Positions 26,422 through 34,308 of a stretch of 63,171 nucleotides of DNA are shown piece by piece. The notes below the pieces were generated by a model that was not told the DNA's origin, did not search any database, and saw only the letters and a list, made by a program, of their open reading frames with translations. Both the position numbers and the translations under genes were made by a program. Numbering within the stretch: the stretch's first letter is position 1; every line of letters starts with the position of its first letter. Source of the DNA: Parvularcula sp. (GTDB lineage Bacteria > Pseudomonadota > Alphaproteobacteria > Caulobacterales > Parvularculaceae); assembly GCA_002704915.1 (NCBI GenBank), contig PAIP01000084.1, forward strand, positions 71,689-134,859, read 5' to 3'.

Positions 26422-27747
26422 ATGTACGGCGCGGATGCGAAAGAAACAGTGACAGCGCGTCCGGTCGGCGACTGGTTCGAGGGCATGCCGGTAACGCGCG
26501 CCCACTGGGCCGCCGGGCTTGTCCTGTTCTTTGCTTTCGCCATTGAAGCCTGGGAGATGATGATCGTCATCCTCTCCGCCGGAGAGATCGGCGCCGAGTT
26601 TGGCGCCGACGCGAAAGCGGTCGGGAGTTTGATCAGCGCGATTTTCCTCGGCATGATTCCGGGCTCGCTGATCTGGGGCAAGCTGGCGAATACGCTTGGG
26701 CGCAAAAACAGCTTGCTGCTCAGCATCGGCGCCTATGGCGTGTTTCCCGTCCTGAGCGCGCTTGCGCCCTCGATGGAAATATTATGGTGGGTCAGGTTTT
26801 TCGCCGGCGTTGTTCTTTCAGGCGCGCTGGTCGTCACCTTTCCGTTGTTTACGGAGTTGCTTCCGGTCAAATCGCGCGGGCGCGGCACGGTCTTTCTGTC
26901 CGCCGGATGGCCGGTGGGGACGTTGCTGGCGGTTGCGGTGACGGCGTTCTTTGTAAGCGCCGGCTGGCGATGGACGCTGGGCTTTAGCGCAATCGTCTCG
27001 CTATGGGTGATCCCGATCTACTATTTCGTTCCTGAGTCCGCCTATTGGCTGGTCGAGCGTGGCCGCAAGGGCGATGCGGCCCGCACTATGGCGCGGCTTT
27101 CGGGCAAGCCGTTCGCCGCGCACGCTTTGGCGGATTCATCGTCAAGCGGCTTTCAAACGCCTTTTATCGGCATTTTCAACGGCGGCGCCCTGCGAATTAC
27201 AGCTCTTAATACGCTGATTAATTTCTGTTTCTCCTGGGGCTATTGGGGCATGACCTCCTGGCTGCCCTCGCTGCTTGCGAGAAAAGGACTGAGCGCGCCG
27301 GAAGGGCTCGGCTTTATCGCTCTTTCGGCTCTTTTCATGTTCCCCGGTTATTTGTCGGCAAGCTATCTGACCGGCAGATATGGGCGTAAGAAAATCATGG
27401 TCGTCTATGTAGGGTTGGCGACGGTCGCAGGGTTCGGTTTCGCGAACGCCAATTCCCTGTTTCAGCTTTACGCCTGGAATTTCATGCTGTCCTTCTTCAG
27501 CCTTGGCGCCTGGGGGGTCTGGAACACATGGATGGGAGAAATCTACGACACTGCCCATCGCGGCGCAGGCGTTGCGTGGGGCGTGATGTTGCAGCGCGTG
27601 GCGAACACCATTGCGCCTGTCGCCATCGGCGCCCTTCTTGTCTCCGGCACGTTTACGGGCACAGTCGTATTCATATCCGCATTTCTTGCGGCTACTGCAC
27701 TGGCGGCGCTGTTCTTGCCGGAGACCGAAGGCAAGAGCCTCACATAA
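26422..27747 (+). CDS. Major facilitator superfamily transporter
   Basis: A 441-residue inner-membrane transporter with twelve predicted helices. The loop 2-3 motif GKLANTLGRKNSLLLS is the MFS motif A, repeated in the second half as SYLTGRYGRKKIMVVY. EAWEMMIVILSAGEIGAEFGADAKAVGSLISAIFLGMIPGSLIWG resembles the SV2/NiaP-like (sugar porter-related) branch, which often carries aromatic or small organic acids. The gene is the last of the hyu operon, 10 bases after the amidohydrolase, and converges on the LysR gene. It probably moves the hyu substrate across the inner membrane after the TonB receptor has brought it into the periplasm (inference). Confidence 0.88.
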   Translation: MYGADAKETVTARPVGDWFEGMPVTRAHWAAGLVLFFAFAIEAWEMMIVILSAGEIGAEFGADAKAVGSLISAIFLGMIPGSLIWGKLANTLGRKNSLLLSIGAYGVFPVLSALAPSMEILWWVRFFAGVVLSGALVVTFPLFTELLPVKSRGRGTVFLSAGWPVGTLLAVAVTAFFVSAGWRWTLGFSAIVSLWVIPIYYFVPESAYWLVERGRKGDAARTMARLSGKPFAAHALADSSSSGFQTPFIGIFNGGALRITALNTLINFCFSWGYWGMTSWLPSLLARKGLSAPEGLGFIALSALFMFPGYLSASYLTGRYGRKKIMVVYVGLATVAGFGFANANSLFQLYAWNFMLSFFSLGAWGVWNTWMGEIYDTAHRGAGVAWGVMLQRVANTIAPVAIGALLVSGTFTGTVVFISAFLAATALAALFLPETEGKSLT

Positions 27748-27785
27748 CGCCGAAGCGTTAAATCGCGCGTTGAAACAGCCGCCGC

Positions 27786-28685
27786 TCAATCACGGCCATC
27801 TTGCTGCGGCATGGAGCGGACCATCCATTCTTCAAACAGCCTGGCGCGCAAAGATTGTTCCTCCGGTTTGTCGGAAATTAGATAGTAGCGATGAGCCTCC
27901 GGCATGCCTTTCGAGGAGATCTGCGTCAGCGCGCCATCTCGGACATATTCCTCAATCTCCAGCATATTGCAAAGGACGGCGCCAAAGCCGAGGCGGGCGG
28001 CGTTCAGCGCGATGAGCGTGCTTTCAAAATGGATATGGCGCGCATCTTCCGGGTAGGGTTTTTTCGCCAGCTCAAACCATCTCCGCCAGCTATTCTGGCG
28101 GTCATGCAAAAGCGTCATCCCCTGGAAAGAACGGTTATGAATTGCCTGCTGATGCCGGTGGGCGTAGCTGGCGCTGCATAACGGATAAATTTGCGGCGTA
28201 TAGAGTTCATGCAATGCGCGTCCTGTGGCCGCCGGTTTCCCATAACAAAGCGCGATTTCCAGATGATGCGGAATGCTGGTCTGGGCCGGTTCGATATTGC
28301 TGACGTGAATTTCAATCTGCGGATAGGTCTCGGCAAAGGTGCAAATGCGCCGCGCCGCCCATGTGCTGCCGATGGTTGGGGTGCATCCGATGGAGAGTTT
28401 TCCGGCGAGCTTTTCCGGGTTGAGGTGCTGCGCGCCGCGCTCAATGCAATCGAGTCCCTCGCGCACCGCCTCAAAGAGACGCGCCCCGGCCGCTGTCATT
28501 TGCAACTGGCCGTTTTCCCGAGTGAAGAGCTTGGCGTCAAAATGCGCTTCCAGATTGCGGATATGGCGGCCGACCGCCCCATAGGAAACGCCCAGTTCTT
28601 CACTGGCTTTGCCGATATGGCGGCGGCGGCAGACGGCCTCGAAATAGTGCAGGGCCTTGAGGGGGAGGCGGGATATGCGAGACAT
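27786..28685 (-). CDS. LysR-family transcriptional regulator
   Basis: A LysR regulator of 299 residues. The N-terminal winged helix reads LPLKALHYFEAVCRRRHIGKASEELGVSYGAVGRHIRNLEAHF, in the GcvA-like subgroup. The rest is the periplasmic-binding-like effector domain (KLSIGCTPTIGSTWAARRICTFAETYPQIEIHVS...). I placed the start at 28685, with an AGGA just before it, rather than at 28709. The longer version puts its start codon inside the probable LysR box at 28709-28721. It is divergent from gabD-gabT-permease and is the likely activator or repressor of these genes, with a GABA-pathway metabolite as effector (inference). Confidence 0.88.
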   Translation of the reverse strand: MSRISRLPLKALHYFEAVCRRRHIGKASEELGVSYGAVGRHIRNLEAHFDAKLFTRENGQLQMTAAGARLFEAVREGLDCIERGAQHLNPEKLAGKLSIGCTPTIGSTWAARRICTFAETYPQIEIHVSNIEPAQTSIPHHLEIALCYGKPAATGRALHELYTPQIYPLCSASYAHRHQQAIHNRSFQGMTLLHDRQNSWRRWFELAKKPYPEDARHIHFESTLIALNAARLGFGAVLCNMLEIEEYVRDGALTQISSKGMPEAHRYYLISDKPEEQSLRARLFEEWMVRSMPQQDGRD

Positions 28686-28708
28686 GGGTCCTGTCAGTTT
28701 TTTTGACA

Positions 28709-28721
28709 TTTAATGATTAAA
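28709..28721. promoter_or_regulatory. Candidate LysR box between lysR and gabD
   Basis: TTTAATGATTAAA is a perfect 13-base interrupted palindrome of the T-N11-A form bound by LysR proteins. It lies in the divergent promoter region about 75 bases before gabD, overlapping the end of TTGACA at 28703-28708, which may be a gabD -35 box. Confidence 0.5.
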
Positions 28722-28794
28722 AATATGCCTTGTATATCACAAAATTTGCCATCTTATGGGGTTTTTTGACCAGGAACGATCAGAGGCGGCCAAT

Positions 28795-30240
28795 ATGACT
28801 TACGAGCATTTCTTAAGGGGCGGCGCGTTCATTGGCGGCCAGTGGGGCCAAGCCGACGACGGCGGCGAGTTTGCGGTTCAAAACCCGGCCACAGGGGAAG
28901 ACGTCGCCAGCGTCGCCAATTGCGGCCGGGAAGAAACGGCGCGGGCGGTTGAGGCGGCGGTGTGCGCCCAGCGTGAATGGAGCGCATGGCCGGTGAAAAA
29001 GAGGGCGGCTGTCTTGCGCGCCTGGCATGATCTGATCATGGCCAACCAGGAGGCGCTCGCCGGGCTCCTGACGGCTGAACAGGGCAAGCCCCTGCCGGAA
29101 GCGCGCGGTGAGATCGCTTATGGCGCCAGCTATATCGAATGGTTCGCCGAGGAAGCAAAACGCATCAATGGCGATGTCATTCCCGCTCCCACCGGCGACA
29201 AGCGCGTGATTTGCCTGAAACAGCCCGTTGGCGTCGTTGCCTGCATCACGCCGTGGAACTTTCCAAACGCCATGTTGGCGCGCAAGATCGCACCGGCTTT
29301 GGCGGCCGGATGCGCCGTTGTCTGCAAGCCGGCGAACGAAACGCCGCTGTCTGCCCTTGCATTGGCTGCGCTTGCTGAGGATGCCGGCGTTCCGTCAGGC
29401 GTCATCAATGTTCTTTGCGGCAAAACGCAAGAGATCGGCCAGGAACTGACGTCGAGCAAATTGGTGCGCAAACTAACCTTTACCGGCTCGACCGCTGTGG
29501 GCAAAAAGCTGATGGCCGACTGCGCCGGCACCGTAAAGCGGATGTCCATGGAGCTTGGCGGCAATGCGCCCTTTATCGTTTTTGACGATGCGGACATCGA
29601 TCAAGCGGTGAAAGGGTTGATCGCCAGCAAATTCCGCAATGCGGGACAGACTTGCGTTTGCGCCAACCGGATTCTTGTTCAGGAAGGCGTTTATGAAGCG
29701 TTTTCCGAGAAACTTGTCAGCGCTGTTAAAGCCTTAAAAGTCGGCGACGGAATGGCGGAAGGCGTCGAACTGGGCCCGCTGATCAGCGAGAAAGCGGTCC
29801 ACAAAGTTTCAGGATTGATTGAGGACGCCTGTAAAAAAGGCGCCAATGTCTTGTATGAAGGCGCTGCGCCGGGCGAGTGTTTTGTCAGCCCGACGGTTCT
29901 GGGCGGCGTCACGGGAGATATGCGGGTTTTTACCGATGAAATTTTCGGCCCCGTCGCGCCCCTTTTTAAATTTACAAGCGACGAAGAAGCCATCCGGATC
30001 GCGAATGATACCGATTATGGACTCGCGAGTTATGTTTATACGCGAGACATGACGCGCATCTGGCGCATCAGTGAAAAATTGGAGTACGGAATGGTTGGCG
30101 TCAATGAGGGCATTATCTCCAATGAGGCGGCCCCTTTTGGCGGCGTGAAAGAATCCGGCTTCGGGCGTGAGGGGTCCAAATACGGACTCGATGATTACCT
30201 GGAGCTGAAATATATATGCATCGGAGGCATCGGCGAATGA
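28795..30240 (+). CDS. gabD: NAD(P)-dependent succinate-semialdehyde dehydrogenase
   Basis: An aldehyde dehydrogenase of 481 residues, the same length as GabD, which oxidises succinate semialdehyde to succinate. The catalytic cysteine is about residue 287 in NAGQTCVCANRI and the general-base glutamate is in MELGGNAPFIVFDDADID. The cofactor-binding PWNFPNAMLARKIAPALAAG and the TFTGSTAVGKKL segment are typical of the SSADH group. I chose ATG 28795 (after GAGGCGG) over 28756. The gene overlaps gabT by four bases. Cysteines flank the catalytic one (TCVC), as in redox-switched SSADH. Assignment rests on sequence and the gabT neighbour; a related semialdehyde is possible. Confidence 0.9.
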   Translation: MTYEHFLRGGAFIGGQWGQADDGGEFAVQNPATGEDVASVANCGREETARAVEAAVCAQREWSAWPVKKRAAVLRAWHDLIMANQEALAGLLTAEQGKPLPEARGEIAYGASYIEWFAEEAKRINGDVIPAPTGDKRVICLKQPVGVVACITPWNFPNAMLARKIAPALAAGCAVVCKPANETPLSALALAALAEDAGVPSGVINVLCGKTQEIGQELTSSKLVRKLTFTGSTAVGKKLMADCAGTVKRMSMELGGNAPFIVFDDADIDQAVKGLIASKFRNAGQTCVCANRILVQEGVYEAFSEKLVSAVKALKVGDGMAEGVELGPLISEKAVHKVSGLIEDACKKGANVLYEGAAPGECFVSPTVLGGVTGDMRVFTDEIFGPVAPLFKFTSDEEAIRIANDTDYGLASYVYTRDMTRIWRISEKLEYGMVGVNEGIISNEAAPFGGVKESGFGREGSKYGLDDYLELKYICIGGIGE

Positions 30241-31553
30241 ACGCTATTGAATCGATGAACAAGCAGGCTGTGCTGACCAACACGGAGTTGCAGAAACGCA
30301 AGGACGCGGCCATTGCCCGCGGCGAAGCGAATTTGGCGCCAATCTATGTGGCGCGCGCCAAGAACGCAGAGTTATGGGATGTCGAGGGCAACCGGTATAT
30401 CGATTTCGGTTCCGGTATCGCCGTATGCAATACCGGCCATGCGCATCCGAAAATTGTCGATGCGGTGAAACGCCAGGTTGAACTGTTCAGCCATACTTGC
30501 GTGATGGTGACGCCCTACGAGCCTGCGGTGGCGCTTGCCGAACGCCTCAACAAGCTGGCGCCAGGGGCGAGCGACAAAAAATCAATGTTCGTGACGACGG
30601 GCGCGGAAGCCGTTGAGAACGCCGTCAAGATTGCGCGCGCTCATACAGGTCGCAGAGCGGTAATCGCCTTTGACGGCGGGTATCACGGGCGTACGAATTT
30701 CACTCTCGGGCTGACGGGGAAGAACGCTCCCTACAAGACGCTGTTCGGCCCGTTCCCGGGAGACATTTATCGCGCGCCATTTCCGATCGACTATCATGGC
30801 GTCAGCGTTGAGCAGTCCCTCAAAGCGCTCCGCAATCTTTTTAATTTCGACGTGGCTGTGGACGACGTTGCGGCCATTATTTTCGAGCCGGTGCAAGGGG
30901 AGGGCGGATTTTATCCGGCTCCGGCCGCCTTTGTGCAGGAGCTCAGAAAAATTTGCGATGAGCACAATATCGTTCTGATTGCGGATGAAATTCAGACCGG
31001 TTTTGGCAGAACCGGAAAGATGTTCTGCATGGAGCATTTCGACGTGGAGCCGGATTTGATGACCGTCGCCAAGGGCCTGGCGGGCGGCTTTCCGCTGGCG
31101 GGCGTGGTCGGCAAGGCGGAGATCATGGATGCGCCGCTGCCGGGCGGGCTTGGCGGCACTTATGCGGGATCGCCTGTGGGATGCGCTGCAGCGCTCAGCG
31201 TCCTGGATGTCATCGAACAAGAAGGCCTTGTGGCGCGTGCGGCGGAGGTCGGCGGCGTCATCAAGAAGAAATTCCAGGCCCTCAAGAAACAGCATGAAAC
31301 CCGTATCGGCGATATCCGCGCGGATCATGGCGCCATGGCGGCCATGGAATTCGTTGAAGACGGCGACGCCTCCAAACCCGATCCGGCGCTGCTCGCAAGC
31401 GTTGTCGCGCGCGCGCAAGAGAGCGGTCTTGTAGTCCTGAAATGCGGCGTTCGCGGCAATGTGTTGAGGCTTTTGCCGCCGCTCACGATCGAAGATTCTG
31501 TTTTGGAAGAGGGTTTGGGGATATTGGAACGCAGCATTGAGGCGTCTGTGTGA
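30237..31553 (+). CDS. gabT: 4-aminobutyrate aminotransferase
   Basis: A 438-residue class III PLP aminotransferase that converts GABA and 2-oxoglutarate into succinate semialdehyde and glutamate. Motifs: SGIAVCNTGHAHPKIVDAVKRQVELFSHTC, the PLP phosphate-binding TGAEAVENAVKIAR, FDGGYHGRTNFTLGLTGK, IADEIQTGFGRTGKMF, and the PLP lysine near residue 279 in TVAKGLAGGFPLAGVVGKAEIMDAP. ATG 30237 overlaps the gabD stop and has CGGAGG nine bases upstream, so gabD and gabT are coupled. The pair, the following permease and the divergent LysR form a GABA-use module. Related substrates such as 5-aminovalerate or beta-alanine cannot be excluded. Confidence 0.93.
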   Translation: MNAIESMNKQAVLTNTELQKRKDAAIARGEANLAPIYVARAKNAELWDVEGNRYIDFGSGIAVCNTGHAHPKIVDAVKRQVELFSHTCVMVTPYEPAVALAERLNKLAPGASDKKSMFVTTGAEAVENAVKIARAHTGRRAVIAFDGGYHGRTNFTLGLTGKNAPYKTLFGPFPGDIYRAPFPIDYHGVSVEQSLKALRNLFNFDVAVDDVAAIIFEPVQGEGGFYPAPAAFVQELRKICDEHNIVLIADEIQTGFGRTGKMFCMEHFDVEPDLMTVAKGLAGGFPLAGVVGKAEIMDAPLPGGLGGTYAGSPVGCAAALSVLDVIEQEGLVARAAEVGGVIKKKFQALKKQHETRIGDIRADHGAMAAMEFVEDGDASKPDPALLASVVARAQESGLVVLKCGVRGNVLRLLPPLTIEDSVLEEGLGILERSIEASV

Positions 31554-31677
31554 ATCGACATCGCCTCCTTTCGGCCCTCGCCTGAGAGAGGCATGGGCGA
31601 TTAAAAGTTGATGCGGGAACAGTCAGTGTCGCTACGGTGTCGGCTGGCCGGAAAATGACGATGAGGCGGAGCTGGCA

Positions 31678-33021
31678 ATGAAGGAAAAGCTGCACAGGGT
31701 CCTTGGCGGCGCCGATATATTTTTCCTCGCCTTTGGGGCGATGGTCGGATGGAGCTGGGTTGTTCTGGCGGGGGAATGGCTGACGGGCGCAGGCTTTGTC
31801 GGCGCCGCTCTTGCCTTCGCGATCGGCGGCTCGGTCATCGCCCTTATCGGATTGACCTATGCGGAACTTGCCTCCGCAATGCCCTATGCGGGCGGAGAGC
31901 ATGTTTATGTGGAGCGGGCTTTTGGCCCGACGGTTTCGTTTTTTGCAACATGGGCGATTGTTCTTGGATATGTTTCGGTTGTTTGCTTTGAAGCGATCGC
32001 GTTGCCGGTTGCGCTCGTCTATCTTTTTCCGGATTTGCGACAGATTCCGTTATGGAATGTTGCCGGTTACGACGTCTATCTGACCGAAATTCTTATAGGC
32101 TCTTTTGCGGCGGCGCTGATTTGCGGGCTGAACATAATCGGCGTGCAGGCCGCTTCTTTTGTGCAGAAAGTTGTCATTATTCTTGTCCTGGCTGCGGGAG
32201 TATTCCTGATCACGGGAGGTTTCGTTTCAGGCGAGCGGCCGGCCGGCACATGGGTGAGCGACGTGGGGGGCGTGGCTGGCGTGCTGGTCATGACGCCTTT
32301 TCTTTTCGTTGGTTTCGACGTCATTCCCCAATCGGCGGAAGAAATAAAGCTTCCGAAACGCAAGATCGGCACAATCCTGATCACTTCAATCGTTTTTGCA
32401 ACGATCTTTTATATCGGCGTGATGATTGCGGTTGGTTTCGCGCCGATTAGTCCCGGCATGGATCACAAAGGGTTGGCCGCCGCCGACGCCGCAAACGCTT
32501 TATGGAAGTCTGAAAAAGCAGGCGCCTTTGTTATTCTTGCCGGGGTCGCCGGCATTCTGACGAGCTGGAATGCGTTTTTGATCGGAGGCAGCCGGGCGCT
32601 GTTCGCTATGGCGCGCGCAGGTCAGCTTCCGTCTTTTCTCGGGCGCGTCCATCCCAGATATTCAACGCCCTATGGCGCGATCTTGTTGATCGGTCTTTTG
32701 GCCTTGCTGGCGCCCTTGCTGGGCCGGAATGCCTTGATCTGGCTGGTGAATGCCGGCGGATTTGGCATTATCATCGCTTATTTCTGCGTGGCTGTCTCAT
32801 TCCTTGCGCTGCGCATAAAAGAGCCTGAGATGGAACGTCCTTACAGAGCGCCAGCGGGCTTTCTTGTGGGAACGATCGCAGCCGTTTTATCCTTGGCGCT
32901 CGCCGCGTTATATATGCCCGGCTCGCCCGCAGCTCTTTTATGGCCTCACGAATGGGGCCTTGTTGCAGGCTGGGGTTTTCTGGGGCTGGCGGCGCATTAT
33001 GCAGCAAGCCGGCGACATTAG
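31678..33021 (+). CDS. APC-family amino acid permease
   Basis: A 447-residue inner-membrane permease of the amino acid-polyamine-organocation family, with about twelve helices. The first membrane segment reads GADIFFLAFGAMVGWSWVVLAGEW, where the unwound TM1 glycine motif is seen. YAELASAMPYAGGEHVYVERAFGPTVSFFATW is the conserved TM2-loop-TM3 region. The gene follows gabT by 124 bases on the same strand. GABA or a related amine is the likely substrate by context; the sequence alone does not fix it. Confidence 0.88.
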   Translation: MKEKLHRVLGGADIFFLAFGAMVGWSWVVLAGEWLTGAGFVGAALAFAIGGSVIALIGLTYAELASAMPYAGGEHVYVERAFGPTVSFFATWAIVLGYVSVVCFEAIALPVALVYLFPDLRQIPLWNVAGYDVYLTEILIGSFAAALICGLNIIGVQAASFVQKVVIILVLAAGVFLITGGFVSGERPAGTWVSDVGGVAGVLVMTPFLFVGFDVIPQSAEEIKLPKRKIGTILITSIVFATIFYIGVMIAVGFAPISPGMDHKGLAAADAANALWKSEKAGAFVILAGVAGILTSWNAFLIGGSRALFAMARAGQLPSFLGRVHPRYSTPYGAILLIGLLALLAPLLGRNALIWLVNAGGFGIIIAYFCVAVSFLALRIKEPEMERPYRAPAGFLVGTIAAVLSLALAALYMPGSPAALLWPHEWGLVAGWGFLGLAAHYAASRRH

Positions 33022-33041
33022 CAGTCACCGCCGGGCTGCGC

Positions 33042-33533
33042 CTAGTCCGCAGCGCTCGTCGCTGACGGCTGTCTTTTTATAGGCGTTCTTGAAATGCTAT
33101 TCAGCGAGCCAGTCAGTTTATCCAGCAGTTCGAGGAACTTCCGCGCTTCATCCTGATTGAATGGCGACAGGATCTTTTCGCTGGTGAGGGCGGTCAATTT
33201 GTCGGCCTTATTGAGAAGAGCATGGCCCTTTCTTGTGAGCTTAAGCTGTTTTCTCCGACGGTCTTTCGCCGAAACCTGGCGGGTAATATAGCCGTTGCTC
33301 TCAAGAAGCCGCGCCACGAGGGTTGTCGTCGAACGGTCAATGCCGAGCACATGCCCCAAGGTTATCTGGTCTATGCCCGGCTGGGTCGCCAGGATGTAAA
33401 GCATGGCGAACTGTGTGGGAGACAGTTTCAGGTCGGCCATGACCGATTCAAAAATAGACACGGCGATTTGGTGCGCCCGGCGCAACATGAATCCGGGTCG
33501 GGAATAGAGCTCGTCGAGCGATTTTTCGGTCAC
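33042..33533 (-). CDS. MarR-family transcriptional regulator
   Basis: A 163-residue winged-helix regulator. The core reads LKLSPTQFAMLYILATQPGIDQITLGHVLGIDRSTTTLVARLLESNGYITRQVSAKDRRRKQLKLTRKGHALLNKA, which includes the recognition helix and the D-R wing motif of MarR proteins. These bind palindromic operators as dimers and are usually released by phenolic ligands. It lies downstream of the NTF2-fold gene at 33647 on the same strand, 113 bases apart, so both are probably expressed from the divergent promoter at 34184-34308. The long dyad there is its natural operator, giving autoregulation. Confidence 0.9.
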   Translation of the reverse strand: MTEKSLDELYSRPGFMLRRAHQIAVSIFESVMADLKLSPTQFAMLYILATQPGIDQITLGHVLGIDRSTTTLVARLLESNGYITRQVSAKDRRRKQLKLTRKGHALLNKADKLTALTSEKILSPFNQDEARKFLELLDKLTGSLNSISRTPIKRQPSATSAAD

Positions 33534-33646
33534 GTGTATTGTTTCTTCCTGCTCTGCCGTTTTGAACTCTTGAGAGCAGCAAGCATGTTCAACTTCGCTG
33601 GAGAAGTCCAGATTTGCGATTGATTTGGCGAATCTGGCGCCGGATG

Positions 33647-34171
33647 TCAGCGGTCGCAGATATGGCTGATTTTGTTATTCTTTATAGTATAGGCGACCGT
33701 GCCCTCAAGATTGAGGACGTCGCCGGCCATAAGAGGTCTTGAGGGGAAATCCGGATAGCTCTTGAAAACGTCGATGCGGTTTTGAAGGTCTACAAAGGCC
33801 TTGTCGCCCTCAGAGCGAACATTCAAGACTGTGATATGTTCCGAAAGATGTTCCCACGCTTTTCTGTAAAAGGTAAAAAATTCCTCCTTTGAGGAAAGCG
33901 TCCAGTGTTGCCCTTCATACCGTAGATCGTCGGCATATACTCTATCCAGACATGCGAAGTCCTGATTGTTGAAGCAGTCAATATAGGCGCGGATGAAGGC
34001 TTCATGATCTGATTCCTGGCGAGATTGAGATTCATAACCAGGACAGGAAACCGCCGCCGCCGCCGCGGGGGATGCGATCGCGGCGGCGCAAAGCGCAAGC
34101 GATGCGAAGGGCCGGCATAATTTCCTGAGGGAGGCGCTGCGCCTGCGGATAGATGTTGGCTGCTTTGTCAT
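33647..34171 (-). CDS. Secreted NTF2/SnoaL-like protein (first of three)
   Basis: A 174-residue protein with an N-terminal signal peptide (FASLALCAAAIASPAAAAA) and an NTF2-like domain: EAFIRAYIDCFNNQDFACLDRVYADDLRYEGQHWTLSSKEEFFTFYRKAWEHLSEH. This fold covers ketosteroid-isomerase-like enzymes, hydrolases and ligand-binding proteins, so the activity is unknown. I prefer ATG 34171, with GAAGA seven bases upstream, over ATG 34183, which has no ribosome-binding site. It is divergent from the serine hydrolase at 34309 and upstream of marR. Similar secreted proteins at 36086 and 36672 suggest a shared role in the periplasm. Confidence 0.72.
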   Translation of the reverse strand: MTKQPTSIRRRSASLRKLCRPFASLALCAAAIASPAAAAAVSCPGYESQSRQESDHEAFIRAYIDCFNNQDFACLDRVYADDLRYEGQHWTLSSKEEFFTFYRKAWEHLSEHITVLNVRSEGDKAFVDLQNRIDVFKSYPDFPSRPLMAGDVLNLEGTVAYTIKNNKISHICDR

Positions 34172-34211
34172 GACGTTCTTCATGTAAAATTTATATAAGA
34201 CAATAGCTTGC

Positions 34212-34265
34212 TTCTAATTAATGAGTCAACTGACGAAAAATAATCAGTTGACTCATTAATTAGAA
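34212..34265. promoter_or_regulatory. 54-bp dyad with 22-bp perfect arms over two divergent promoters
   Basis: The left arm (34212-34233) and right arm (34244-34265) are perfect inverse copies containing TAATGAGTCAACTGA, separated by ten bases (CGAAAAATAA). Each arm holds a -35 box: TTGACT at 34248-34253 for the rightward hydrolase gene, with TAGGGT 16 bases on, and the mirror TTGACT (34224-34229, minus strand) for the leftward NTF2-marR unit, with TATTGT 18 bases on. A bound dimer on each arm would block both promoters. The MarR protein is the probable binder. Confidence 0.75.
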
Positions 34266-34308
34266 CGGATAGGGTCCGCCTAAAATGCCAAGGTGAGGAG
34301 CGTGTCAG

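Noticed and set aside
31554-31677. CTGAGAGAGG stretch before the APC permease as a riboswitch
   Set aside because: A resemblance to thiamine or glycine motifs is limited to a few bases; the required paired elements are missing.
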